The position numbers were made by a program, and so were the translations under genes. A stretch of 64,000 bases of DNA from Phycisphaerales bacterium (lineage in GTDB: Bacteria > Planctomycetota > Phycisphaerae > Sedimentisphaerales > Anaerobacaceae). The stretch covers positions 1 through 64,000 of the forward strand of contig PMZJ01000033.1 of NCBI GenBank assembly GCA_003170415.1. The letters are read 5' to 3'. Below, piece by piece: positions 42,705-54,009 of this stretch (within the stretch, counting starts at the first letter, position 1; each line of letters begins with the position of its first letter). A model generated the notes under the pieces. It made no database searches. It was not told the origin of the DNA and was given only the letters and a program-made list of their open reading frames with translations.

Positions 42705-44147
42705 TTATGTAACTGTGTTTATTTCCTGCTGTTTTGGGAAAGTGAAGTAGAATGTGCTTCCTTTTCCGACTTCCGATTCCACCCATATTTTGCCGCCGTA
42801 TAATTCGACGATTTTCTTTGTGACCGGCAGACCGATACCCGTTCCTTCGGACTCGTTGTTCTCAGACAGGGTCTGGAATATTCTGAAGATTCTCTCAAAA
42901 TGTCTTTGTTCGATTCCGGGGCCGTTGTCAGAAACGCTGAATTTCCACATCTGACCTTCCTCGGTGCAGCCGACTTTGATGCTCCCGTCGGGCTTGTCCA
43001 TATATTTGACAGCATTGGATAACAGGTTTTGGAATACCTGTTTCAGGTGATTCTCATCAGCTGTTACAGTAGGCAGGTTTTTCTCGATGGTGATGTTGAC
43101 GTCCTTAAGCGGTTTCATTTCCTCGAGTATTTCGGCAAGAATCAGGTCTAAATCCACCAGACGTTCGTTTTGTCTGGTGCGTTCGATTTTTGAATACCGC
43201 AGCATGTCGTCGAGGAGTTTGTCCATACGGTTTACTCTTGCCACGAGCAGATTTACACGCTCTCGGCCCTGTTTGTCGAACTTGTCGGCATAATCTGTGA
43301 TAAACCACTGGGCCAGGGTTGCTATTCCTCGCAGGGGGGTCTTAAGGTCGTGCGCTGCGACATGGATGAAGTTTTGGAGATGTTTGTTTGATTGCTTTAA
43401 TTCACAAACGGTCCATTCGAGGTCGTTGTTAAGCTTTACGAGTGCCTCCTTGGTCTTTTTGAGTTCGGCGATATCAACGAAGCTTTCGAGCAGATGTGTT
43501 CGCCCGTCAAGTATGATGGTTGTGACGGTTTTGATAATCGGGCGTTTTTCTCCGCTGGCGGTTAGCAGCACGCGCTCTGAGTTGTCAACGGTCTGCCCCA
43601 GGTCGGTAAAGGGGCATTTGCCTAACTCGGCCGGGCAGACATATTTATGACAGACTTCGCCTATCATTTTATCTCTTTGTGCGCCCACGAGCTTTGCAGC
43701 AACCGGATTGACATCCACAATAGTGTGCGTCTCCGGGTCAATGATAATTATTCCTGTTTGCACTTTGTCGAAGATGGTTTTGAGCCGGCTTTCACTTTCG
43801 TGCAGTGCGTCCTCCGTGCGTTTTCGCTCGCTGATTTCCTCCTTCATTTGCTCGTTTAACGTTGTAAGCTCCGCTGTGCGTTCTTTTACTCGCGATTCCA
43901 TCTCTGTGTTGGTCTGTCGAAGTTTCTCTTCAATACGCCGGCGGGTTGCGACTTCGTTTTTCAGGGCGTTGTTTGCGTCTTCGAGCTGAACCATAAGTTC
44001 CGCCGCGTATGCGTTGGCTGTCGCGACGCCTTTTGTCTGCCGTTGGAGCCCTTCATTTTCCTGACGCAGTTGCTCGTTTTCCGCTTGTAGTGATTTGAGC
44101 GTCTCCTCGAAGTCACAAACGTTTAATTGCTTGTCTGTCTTGTTCAT
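42705..44147 (-). CDS. PAS histidine kinase with coiled-coil N-terminus and Cys-motif PAS
   Basis: A 480-residue soluble kinase. Residues 10-112 form a long coiled coil (QAENEQLRQENEGLQRQ). Residues ~115-235 are a PAS with Cys166, Cys171 and Cys178 in CHKYVCPAELGKCP. His266 is in HVAAHDLKTPLRG; HATPase has LLSNAVKYMDKP, DNGPGIEQ and GIGLPVTKKIVELYGG. It is the last gene of the sulfur-relay operon (28 nt after the DsrE-like stop). The PAS resembles PAS1 of the kinase at 27365, including the C-x4-C-x6-C spacing. Confidence 0.9.
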   Translation of the reverse strand: MNKTDKQLNVCDFEETLKSLQAENEQLRQENEGLQRQTKGVATANAYAAELMVQLEDANNALKNEVATRRRIEEKLRQTNTEMESRVKERTAELTTLNEQMKEEISERKRTEDALHESESRLKTIFDKVQTGIIIIDPETHTIVDVNPVAAKLVGAQRDKMIGEVCHKYVCPAELGKCPFTDLGQTVDNSERVLLTASGEKRPIIKTVTTIILDGRTHLLESFVDIAELKKTKEALVKLNNDLEWTVCELKQSNKHLQNFIHVAAHDLKTPLRGIATLAQWFITDYADKFDKQGRERVNLLVARVNRMDKLLDDMLRYSKIERTRQNERLVDLDLILAEILEEMKPLKDVNITIEKNLPTVTADENHLKQVFQNLLSNAVKYMDKPDGSIKVGCTEEGQMWKFSVSDNGPGIEQRHFERIFRIFQTLSENNESEGTGIGLPVTKKIVELYGGKIWVESEVGKGSTFYFTFPKQQEINTVT

Positions 44148-44175
44148 AAGCTATTGTCCTATCTTCGGGTCTTGG

Positions 44176-44565
44176 TCAGAACACCACCGTGGAAACCCTG
44201 TCGTTGCACGTTGCCAAGACCAGTTCCGACAGTCCGGCTGATGGCAGCTTGGCATAACGTTTTTTGGCTTTTTGCCGTGTAATACAGGCATTGTTCGCAC
44301 ACGTCGAACATACGCTTATAGCAGCGCCGTTTTTAGTCAGGATACTCATATATTCCGATATCGGACTAAAACCATTCACACTTTTCCTGGCGGCTGGCTC
44401 GTTCTTTACAATCCATGCAACCCCATCGAGTGTCAGGATAACCTTTACCCTTATATTCGAAACCACGGCTGAAACGCCAAACGCAAAACCCAGAACTGCT
44501 CGGCCAAGGTCCTTGGGGCCTGACGCTATTATTACCTGCAAATCGAGCTGCTTTTTATTTTTCAT
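44176..44565 (-). CDS. DsrE-family small protein
   Basis: A 129-residue protein with a DsrE-like alpha/beta fold (LDLQVIIASGPKDLGRAVLGFAFGVSAV; VKVILTLDGVAWIVKNE) and a cysteine cluster CSTCANNAC (three Cys) before the last third. DsrE-type proteins carry sulfur or act in thiol transfer. Start: the ATG at 44565 has GGGATGGAAAG upstream; an ATG at 44574, 2 nt after the preceding stop, is the alternative. It follows the DsrE2-like gene closely. Confidence 0.7.
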   Translation of the reverse strand: MKNKKQLDLQVIIASGPKDLGRAVLGFAFGVSAVVSNIRVKVILTLDGVAWIVKNEPAARKSVNGFSPISEYMSILTKNGAAISVCSTCANNACITRQKAKKRYAKLPSAGLSELVLATCNDRVSTVVF

Positions 44566-44576
44566 TCTTTCCATCC

Positions 44577-45197
44577 CTATATGAAAAGCGTTATTTTCGA
44601 ATCTTTCGCGTCTGCCAGATACGTCGTCACGCCGCCGTAGTCCAACCCATCTATCATCTCTTCTTTAGTTATGCCCATAACGTCCATCGACATCTGGCAG
44701 GCAATCATCCGGACGTCCATTTCTCTTGCGAGGTTCATTAGCTCGGGCAAGGTCGAAATGTGTTTCTTTTTCATTGCATATTTGAAGAAAGCCGGCCCCA
44801 TACCCATCAGGTTCATCTTCGACGTCGTCATCTTATCAGAGCCCGAAGGCAGCATCAGGGCCATAAGCTTCTCTGCGATTGGCTTGTTTCTAAAGACGGT
44901 TTTTTTCTTCAGTACCACCAGTCCCCAGAACGCAAAATACATCGAGACCTTCATGCCCATCAACGCCGCGCCGGTTGCTATTACAAACGACGCCAATAGT
45001 TTGTCCATGTCGCCGCTGAAGACAACAAGGGTAGCGCGGTTGCTGGTCACGGTTGTGTCCGGGCGTTCCTCTTTGCACACGGCCTGCTCGTCCTTCTGCC
45101 TGCCTGCCTCCATTTGTTTCGCGACTTTTGCAGTTACGATTTTGTCGATGTAACTGAGCAGGGCAGGGTCGATTGCTACTGTCTGAGAGTTTGTCAT
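44577..45197 (-). CDS. DsrE/DsrF/DrsH-like (DsrE2-type) sulfur-carrier protein
   Basis: A 206-residue protein: an N-terminal variable linker (to ~55), then the DsrE2-like fold ATLVVFSGDMDKLLASFVIATGAALMGM, KVSMYFAFWGL, KMNLMGMGPAFFKYAMKK and the conserved RMIACQMSMDVMGI with a Cys in the likely active site. DsrE2 proteins take part in cytosolic persulfide transfer with TusA. The ATG shares one base with the TusA stop codon (TAATG), so translation is coupled. Confidence 0.85.
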   Translation of the reverse strand: MTNSQTVAIDPALLSYIDKIVTAKVAKQMEAGRQKDEQAVCKEERPDTTVTSNRATLVVFSGDMDKLLASFVIATGAALMGMKVSMYFAFWGLVVLKKKTVFRNKPIAEKLMALMLPSGSDKMTTSKMNLMGMGPAFFKYAMKKKHISTLPELMNLAREMDVRMIACQMSMDVMGITKEEMIDGLDYGGVTTYLADAKDSKITLFI

Positions 45198-45430
45198 TAT
45201 TTTGCCACCTGGCCCTTTCTGATTAGCGCCCGCTGAACCGGGCTGTTGCTGAATTCTACCAGTTCATGGCCCATTTGTCGTACCCATGCCTTTATGTCCG
45301 CCTCGAAAGCGGGGTCTGTTGCCTCGACCTCCAGTATTTCGCCCGCCGACATATTCTTCATTGTCTGACTTATCCTGACGACAGGCATCGGACAGTTAAG
45401 CTTCTTGCAGTCCAGTAACTTGTTCGCCAT
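45197..45430 (-). CDS. TusA-family sulfurtransferase
   Basis: A 77-residue TusA-fold protein. The active Cys lies in the typical LNCPMPVVRISQ motif near the N-terminus, and the fold continues as GEILEVEATDPAFEADIKAWVRQMGHEL. TusA-like proteins accept persulfide sulfur and pass it on. It follows the FadL-type gene (47 nt gap) and precedes DsrE2 with overlap, which points to a sulfur-handling set. Confidence 0.93.
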   Translation of the reverse strand: MANKLLDCKKLNCPMPVVRISQTMKNMSAGEILEVEATDPAFEADIKAWVRQMGHELVEFSNSPVQRALIRKGQVAK

Positions 45431-45477
45431 TTTTATTCTCCTGCTGTTTTCAAAATATGCTTCTGCAAATCCGGCGT

Positions 45478-46680
45478 TTAGAACATATATGAAATACCGA
45501 CGTCTATTGAATACTGCGACATTTTCGTGTTAGCGCTGTCGATATACTGGGCGGAATTTTTGGTATCGAAAGAAACCTTGGGCGCATACACAAATCCGAT
45601 GTTTAAGACCAGGTTCTTTTTCAGCATTATTCCTGTCCCACCCGTGATGTGATGTTCGGCAATTGCCGGGAAAGAGATGTTCTCGAATGCCCGGCTCGAA
45701 TCGAGAGGGTTTTTCCCATAGTTATAGCCGGCACGCAACTTTACTTTCTCGTTGAGGTCGTATTCAATGCCGACCTTATACACGTATTGCTCATTCCAAT
45801 TCATATTCCAGGGTGCTGCTCCGCTGTTGTTCTCGGTATATTCCGGTTTGTTCTTTCCCATTGTCTGAGGCCAGTCAATCCAGGCCACGTCAAAAGCTGC
45901 GCGAAATTTATCTGTGGGCCTTATACCCAGGCCGGCCGTGATGTTTTGCGGCTGGTCTAAGCTGAGCTTGTCTTTGCCGCCTGTTGTATTAAATGAAAAA
46001 TCAGAAAAGTTCTGTTTGCTCTCGTATGCCAGCCCGACTGATATCTTATCCGTTGCTTTGTATAATGCCCCTGTCGTAAACCCGATACCGTATGCCTGAC
46101 CGTTATTGTGAGAAACCTGTGACGGCGGCCCGGCTTCGTATTCCATCATCGCATAATCCAGGTTCAAAGCGAAACCAAGTGATAATCTCTCGTCGAGTCG
46201 CCGCGATATCGCCGGTGCGATTTTCATAAATTTGTAGTCGGTGCGTGTTACGTTATTATAGAGGTTGCTTTTGTAATCGACGCCCATTCCGCAGACGCCC
46301 GAAACGCCTATGCCGATTGCTGTTTTTTCATCCAGCGGCCCGGCCAGTCCCATCGTCGGCATAATGCAGAGGCCTAAGTCGGAGGAAATCGTAGAGTTGT
46401 CGTGTGTAACCATCCCGGCGCTGCTGTGGGCTTTATAACTGACGTCCGGCGAAAAGCAAGTTGCGCTTATGTCAAACCGCATGGGCAATTCCGATAAGCC
46501 GGCCGGGTTCGTTATCGCTGTGGCGGTATCCAGCGGCAAACCCACGCTTGCCCCTCCCATCGAGTTTTGTATGGGGCCTATGCCTATCATTTTCATACCG
46601 TTTGTCGCGTATGCAGGACCGGCGAGTGCCAGGGCCACCACTGCCAAGGCCGAAAACGTTTTGTAAATAGATGTGCGCAT
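45478..46680 (-). CDS. OmpP1/FadL/TodX-family outer-membrane protein
   Basis: A 400-residue outer-membrane beta-barrel with signal peptide (YKTFSALAVVALALAGPAYA), then the FadL N-terminal hatch TNGMKMIGIGPIQNSMGGASVGLPLDTATAITNPAGLS, and strands ending in SIDVGISYMF. This family forms channels for hydrophobic compounds such as fatty acids or aromatics. First gene of the operon with TusA, DsrE2, DsrE and a kinase, so it may import a sulfur compound or lipid; substrate unknown. The ATG at 46680 is chosen because the signal peptide starts there. Confidence 0.9.
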   Translation of the reverse strand: MRTSIYKTFSALAVVALALAGPAYATNGMKMIGIGPIQNSMGGASVGLPLDTATAITNPAGLSELPMRFDISATCFSPDVSYKAHSSAGMVTHDNSTISSDLGLCIMPTMGLAGPLDEKTAIGIGVSGVCGMGVDYKSNLYNNVTRTDYKFMKIAPAISRRLDERLSLGFALNLDYAMMEYEAGPPSQVSHNNGQAYGIGFTTGALYKATDKISVGLAYESKQNFSDFSFNTTGGKDKLSLDQPQNITAGLGIRPTDKFRAAFDVAWIDWPQTMGKNKPEYTENNSGAAPWNMNWNEQYVYKVGIEYDLNEKVKLRAGYNYGKNPLDSSRAFENISFPAIAEHHITGGTGIMLKKNLVLNIGFVYAPKVSFDTKNSAQYIDSANTKMSQYSIDVGISYMF

Positions 46681-46964
46681 TTTCTTTTTTTGTCCCCCCT
46701 GTGCACCGTTTTTTGCCGGTGCTGGACATACCATATACAGGCGGATATTTTATTCGACCATATTCCTACTTTGCCTTAGTGGATTACCCTGTTACAAGTG
46801 GCGAACAAGTAACGTCCTAAAAATATGCGGTTTTGGTGATAAGTTCTTAATCCTGTGGGACGATTTCTTATGGGGATGTATTGCAAAAAGACGAATATGA
46901 CCGTATAAGCTACCTCTTTATGGTTGCGGCAGGTGCTGTTTGTCGTACTATGGGAGTAAAGGTT
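46681..46964. promoter_or_regulatory. Divergent intergenic region between FadL-type operon and methyltransferase
   Basis: A 284-nt spacer with promoters expected for both directions. It holds GTTAC...GTAAC inverted words (46791-46813) and AAGTGGCGAAC (46796-46806), also seen at 42614. No clear -35/-10 pair was chosen. Confidence 0.35.
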
Positions 46965-47705
46965 ATGACTAAAAAAACCGGTAATAAAGTAACTCGCGAT
47001 TGGTTCAGGGGCTGGTCAAATGAATATGACCGGACTTTGGGACGACTTAAGTTTCATCGTAACCTGCTGGATATGATGGTGAAAAATTCCGCGGTCAAAA
47101 GTAATGATAAGGTGCTGGATATCGGCTGCGGAACGGGGCTTCTTAGTTTGAAATTTCTCAAGGCATCAAACTGCTTTATTACAGCGGTCGATAATTCGAA
47201 AGAAATGATGGCGGTTTTTGAGGATAAAATCAGACGACTGGGAATAGATAAGCAGGTCGTTTGTAAATTGATGGATGCGGATTCGTTGAAGTTTCAGGAT
47301 AACACTTTTGATGTAGTGGCATCTTCAGTGACCCTTCATCATCTTAAGGAAAAATTGAGCGTCTTGAAGAAAATACGCGGTATTCTTAAACCTGGCGGCA
47401 GTTTAATAATCGGCGATGTTGATATGGATTCCACCGGCAGCCACGCGGACATTAACAGGTTTAAGCGTATCATCAGGGTATTGGAGCAGGAATGGATTTC
47501 TGCTTTGAAGGATGGGGGCGTGAATGCGTTCGTAAAAATGTTCGATAACGGCAAAAAGCATATCCTCAATCAGGGCGAATACTGTATCTCTCTTAAGCAG
47601 TGGGCGGATGTCTGCAAAAAAGCCGGTTTCCATAAAATTATCATCAAAAGAATTCCGCGTTACAAATGTTTCGGCATTGTTGTCGCCCGAAAAGAGGCGG
47701 TTTAA
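46965..47705 (+). CDS. Class I SAM-dependent methyltransferase
   Basis: A 246-residue Rossmann-fold methyltransferase with motif I VLDIGCGTGLLSLKF, motif II-like DNSKEMMAVFEDK, and DVVASSVTLHHLKE, GILKPGGSLIIGDV. It resembles the UbiE/ubiquinone-type Methyltransf_11 family. The substrate is unknown. The start at 46965 (MTKKTGNKVTRDWFRGWSNEYD) has GGGAG 8 nt upstream; longer in-frame starts back to 46881 are less likely. It stops 64 nt before ligA. Confidence 0.85.
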   Translation: MTKKTGNKVTRDWFRGWSNEYDRTLGRLKFHRNLLDMMVKNSAVKSNDKVLDIGCGTGLLSLKFLKASNCFITAVDNSKEMMAVFEDKIRRLGIDKQVVCKLMDADSLKFQDNTFDVVASSVTLHHLKEKLSVLKKIRGILKPGGSLIIGDVDMDSTGSHADINRFKRIIRVLEQEWISALKDGGVNAFVKMFDNGKKHILNQGEYCISLKQWADVCKKAGFHKIIIKRIPRYKCFGIVVARKEAV

Positions 47706-47715
47706 TTCTTAATAG

Positions 47716-50879
<3,164 letters not shown>

Positions 50880-50883
50880 TAAA

Positions 50884-52272
50884 TCATTCCAGCAGTTTTT
50901 TACTCCTGAGGAGATGATGGTAATGCTGCGCAAACCGATGTGCCTCGTCGCGGACATATTGCAGCAGCTTCAACGCCGGTGAATGTCTCGGCAGCTTCAA
51001 TGGCCTTCTGCTTCCCTGTAAATAAAGTTCCTCTTCTCGCTTGGCAATCGAAGCTATTCTTAAATTCTTTATAAATTCTCTGTGTCCTCTGTGCTCTCTG
51101 TGGCTAAAAATCTCTTTATCCTCTGTGGCGAATAACTCTTGCATCGCATTTTCAGCGGCGTGCAATTGCCCTAATCCGCCGTCAATCAATATCAAATCAG
51201 GCCAAAGCTCCTCGCCAACAAGCGCGTATTTGTATCTGCGTCTGACCACTTCCGCAATCATCGCGTAATCATCGCTTCCCTCGACCGTCTTAATTTTGAA
51301 TCGCCGATACCCCGCCTTGAATGGCCTGCCGTCGATAAATTTCACCAATGACCCAACCGCCTCTTTGCCGCCGATGTTCGCTATATCAATCCCCTCGATG
51401 ATTCTTATTGGGTTTGGCGCATCTAAAATCTTTTGCAGTTTCACTAATGCCTCAGTTGGTTCCGCAGCGAAAACTTCCGGCTGAACGTCCTCATCCGGCT
51501 CACCTCGCTCGTCTAATTTCCCAATCAGCCGAATCCGGTCGCGAAGCATCCCCGCCTTCTCGTAATCCATCCCCGCCGATGCCTCTTCCATCTCATTTTT
51601 AAGCTGCCGCAGCACCGTTGACCGTTTCGATTGCAGGAACTTAATCAAATCCCTGATAATCGTTTTATATTCCGCCTTCTCGATTCTCGCCCCGCAGGGC
51701 GCGACGCACTGATTTATGCTGTGGAGGATACACGGCCTGAAAAATCTGCGTTTGTCATTCCTGGCTTCGATTTCAAGTTTGCAGCTTCTGAATTTGAATA
51801 TCTTTTGCAGCTCCACGAATACCGCCCGCAAATCCTTTGCGCTTGCGAATGGCCCAAAGAGGCGACTGCCCTTCGCCCGTGGCTTGCGCGTTATATATAC
51901 GCCCGGAAAATCATCGCCCGTCGTAATTTCTAAATACGGAAACGTCTTGTCATCAAGGAGGTCGGAATTATACGCCGGCTGGATGTCCTTTATCAGCCGG
52001 GCCTCTTTGAGCATTGCGTCAACTTCGGTTTCGGTCTCGATATAATCGACTGTCTGGACCTTATTGAGCATCTCGACGATTTTTGGCCCGCGAGATTCCA
52101 TTATGTCGCTGGCTGGTTGGAAGTAGCTCGCCACACGCGACCGCAGGTTCTTCGCCTTGCCGATATACAAGACCTCATCCTTTGGCCCTTTCATAAAATA
52201 CAACCCCGGTCCCGTCGGGAAGCTCTGTATCTGCTCGCGTACTGATTTCATATCACTCATACTTTTAACCAT
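50884..52272 (-). CDS. uvrC: UvrC-type excinuclease subunit, short form with repeat insertion
   Basis: A 462-residue UvrC-like protein (E. coli 610). Present: GIY-YIG nuclease (GPGLYFMKGPKDEVLYIGKAKNLRSRVASYF), UVR motif (FLQSKRSTVLRQLKNEMEEASAGMDYEKAGMLRDRI) and the RNase H-like nuclease with EGIDIANIGG, DGGLGQ and RDEAHRFAQ. Missing or reduced: the linker between UVR and RNase H and the C-terminal helix-hairpin-helix region. A segment SHREHRGHREFIKN (in a repeat-derived stretch) is inserted after the DGGLGQ part. Both catalytic sites look intact, so it may still act. The ATG at 52272 has AAGGGC upstream. Confidence 0.85.
   Translation of the reverse strand: MVKSMSDMKSVREQIQSFPTGPGLYFMKGPKDEVLYIGKAKNLRSRVASYFQPASDIMESRGPKIVEMLNKVQTVDYIETETEVDAMLKEARLIKDIQPAYNSDLLDDKTFPYLEITTGDDFPGVYITRKPRAKGSRLFGPFASAKDLRAVFVELQKIFKFRSCKLEIEARNDKRRFFRPCILHSINQCVAPCGARIEKAEYKTIIRDLIKFLQSKRSTVLRQLKNEMEEASAGMDYEKAGMLRDRIRLIGKLDERGEPDEDVQPEVFAAEPTEALVKLQKILDAPNPIRIIEGIDIANIGGKEAVGSLVKFIDGRPFKAGYRRFKIKTVEGSDDYAMIAEVVRRRYKYALVGEELWPDLILIDGGLGQLHAAENAMQELFATEDKEIFSHREHRGHREFIKNLRIASIAKREEELYLQGSRRPLKLPRHSPALKLLQYVRDEAHRFAQHYHHLLRSKKLLE
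51074..51104. repeat. In-frame copy of the CTCTGTGTCCTCTGTG-type dispersed repeat within uvrC
   Basis: The plus-strand sequence here is made of CTCTGTG and CTCTCTGTGGC words, the same family as the intergenic repeat at 52728-52765 (reverse complement). It is translated as part of UvrC without breaking the frame. Confidence 0.65.
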
Positions 52273-52522
52273 TGTAATGCCCTTGTCATTCTCGCGGAAG
52301 CGGGAATCCAGTTGCTACGCCGGAGGCGAGCATAAGAGGTGATAATGCTATTATAAGGAATTTTTTAGTTGCCCCTACTTGCCCCTTGTTGCCCCTCGTT
52401 TTTGTGTGTGGGGGTAGAGGGGCAAGTTGGTTTTTAACCTGAAAAATGGGTCCCATGTACTACGCCCCCGGCCAAAAACATGCTGGGGCAGGCAAGTTAG
52501 CAGCACTCGGGGATCTTCGCTT

Positions 52523-52551
52523 CCTCCTACGCTGAAGCTTCGGAGGACAGG
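52523..52551. repeat. CCTCC...GGAGG palindromic repeat, copy 2
   Basis: 29-bp palindrome CCTCCTACGC...CGGAGGACAGG, related to copies at 901-930 and 52584-52615. Confidence 0.6.
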
Positions 52552-52583
52552 TCGCTACGAAGGGGCAAGTTACCTAAATTAAC

Positions 52584-52615
52584 CCTCCGTCGCACTTCGT
52601 GCTATGGAGGGCAGG
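52584..52615. repeat. CCTCC...GGAGG palindromic repeat, copy 3
   Basis: 32-bp palindrome CCTCCGTCGC...TGGAGGGCAGG. The loop GCACTTCGTGC makes its own hairpin. Confidence 0.6.
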
Positions 52616-52792
52616 CATTTTTTACCGCGGAGGACGCAGAGGCCGCAGAGATATTGCAACCACGGATTGCGCGGATTCTCACGGATTTTTTTAGACACAG
52701 ATTCACACTGATTTACACTGCTTTTTTGCCACCGAGTTCACAGAGAACACAGAGAATTTCTAACCACAGATTTGACACAGATTAACACAGTT

Positions 52793-52914
52793 TATATCAG
52801 CCATTGAGGCATATTCGCAACGGTCATTTCTCGATACTCGTATCTGTGAATGCCCGCTCCTCATCTGCCGGGCAACTTTGTTGCCCACACCTTAGGTGTT
52901 CATAGGCTGACATA
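52793..52914. mobile_element. MITE-like element, copy A (122 bp)
   Basis: Ends in 10-bp terminal inverted repeats: TATATCAGCC at 52793-52802 and GGCTGACATA at 52905-52914 (9 of 10 complementary). Inside are two hairpins, GGGCAAC/GTTGCCC and ACACCT/AGGTGT. No coding capacity. Closely related to copy B at 53091-53209. Confidence 0.6.
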
Positions 52915-53090
52915 AAACACAGATTTTTAAGCCGGGCAAAGACACGGATTTTATTACAGCGTACAGCGGATAGTGGGTAGCGGGCAGTAAAACAAAAACG
53001 AGGTTTTCTTGGACGCTGATTACGCGGATTACGCTGTTTTTTTAGACGCAGAGATTTTAGACACAGTTCTTTGCCACTGATTACACTGTT

Positions 53091-53209
53091 TATGTCAGCC
53101 GGGGCGTAATCGACAAGACCTTTGCTCTAAATATGATTTATGCGCAAGGCCATTGTCTCTTCCGCCGGGCAACTTCGTTGCCATACCTCAGGTATTACCG
53201 GCTGATATA
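53091..53209. mobile_element. MITE-like element, copy B (119 bp)
   Basis: Terminal inverted repeats TATGTCAGCC (53091-53100) and GGCTGATATA (53200-53209). Internal hairpins GGCAAC/GTTGCC and ATACCT/AGGTAT. The second hairpin differs from copy A at two bases that stay paired (C-G against T-A), which suggests the structure is selected. Flanks are degenerate CACAG words. Confidence 0.6.
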
Positions 53210-53413
53210 AAACACAGATTCGGCCTTCATAATATAAAGCCGAGCAAAAGACACAGATTTATTTTAGACGCAGATTAACGCTGATTTACGCTGTTTTTTT
53301 AGACACGGATTAACACGGACTTGTCCGCCGAAGGTGGATTAACACTGCTCGACTGTTCAACTTTTCTAATATCTCGCGCAGCGAGGGGCGGGAAAAAACG
53401 GTTGCTGTCCCCA

Positions 53414-53983
53414 TTATTCCTTCATTTCAGGATTATTTTTCGTCTTGTCAAATATCTGATTTATGAAGTCAGCACATATACGAAGATTCATTGCCGATGC
53501 ATCGTATAGCATTGTGCTACCGTGAGCCCAATTATTTCTGAGGCTTGATATTAGTTTCGGCAAACTTTCAACGTAGCAAGTCGATTCTAAGTTTGTCAGT
53601 TTTGCCCTGATATGGGAAAAATGCTTGTCTTTGATAAGGCCTTGCTTCACAGATATTCCAATCAAATGAAAAAGAGATGTTCTTGTATTTTGTTTTTTTA
53701 GTTTTACCCTCAATGCCATTTCCAGCGTAGAAAAGGTTTTCATGTCAGCAATATTATGAAACGGATAACAAAACCACGAATACAATGATATATTTCGTGC
53801 AACATTAAACTGACTTCTAACATCTTCTGGAACATCTTCATTCAATTCTATGGACTTTACTACCCCATGGAGGTCTTCAAGGCGATATTTCCTTTGCTGA
53901 CCTGTTTGCCGGTTAATTAATACATAATGCGTATTGCGACTGTCAGGTAAGGTGATTTCTTCGAGTTTCTTAAGTTCTTCCAT
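53414..53983 (-). CDS. HEPN-like protein, hypothetical, third gene of NTase/HEPN module
   Basis: A 189-residue protein, AT-rich codons, no recognised family. Its C-terminal half is helical and carries RNNWAH (Arg149 to His154), matching the R-x4-H catalytic motif of HEPN ribonucleases. The N-terminal half mixes strands and helices (HYVLINRQTGQQRKYRLEDLHG). It starts 26 nt after the DUF4145-like gene on the same strand, so it is the third gene after an AbiEii-like nucleotidyltransferase. An RNase role is inferred from the motif; a structural HEPN domain is an alternative. Confidence 0.6.
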   Translation of the reverse strand: MEELKKLEEITLPDSRNTHYVLINRQTGQQRKYRLEDLHGVVKSIELNEDVPEDVRSQFNVARNISLYSWFCYPFHNIADMKTFSTLEMALRVKLKKQNTRTSLFHLIGISVKQGLIKDKHFSHIRAKLTNLESTCYVESLPKLISSLRNNWAHGSTMLYDASAMNLRICADFINQIFDKTKNNPEMKE

Positions 53984-54009
53984 ATTTCTTGTCGAGCAGA
54001 TACGGTTGC

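Larger units (their letters stand above)
52341..53400. repeat. Island of degenerate dispersed repeats, no gene seen
   Basis: About 1 kb without a credible gene. From left to right: TTGCCCC repeats and their inverse AGGGGCAA (52368-52435), two CCTCC...GGAGG palindromes (52523-52551, 52584-52615), then many degenerate copies of words like CACAGATT, CACGGATT, ACACTGATTTACACTG and CACAGAGAACACAGAG (52620-53350). Two ~120-bp elements with terminal inverted repeats (separate entries) are embedded. Short ORFs here are not real. Confidence 0.65.

Noticed and set aside
52620..53350. CRISPR array in the repeat island
   Set aside because: The CACAGATT-type words are degenerate and irregularly spaced; there are no uniform repeats and spacers and no cas genes.
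53321..53509. Short plus-strand frame at the end of the repeat island
   Set aside because: It runs from repeat DNA into the antisense of the HEPN-like gene.
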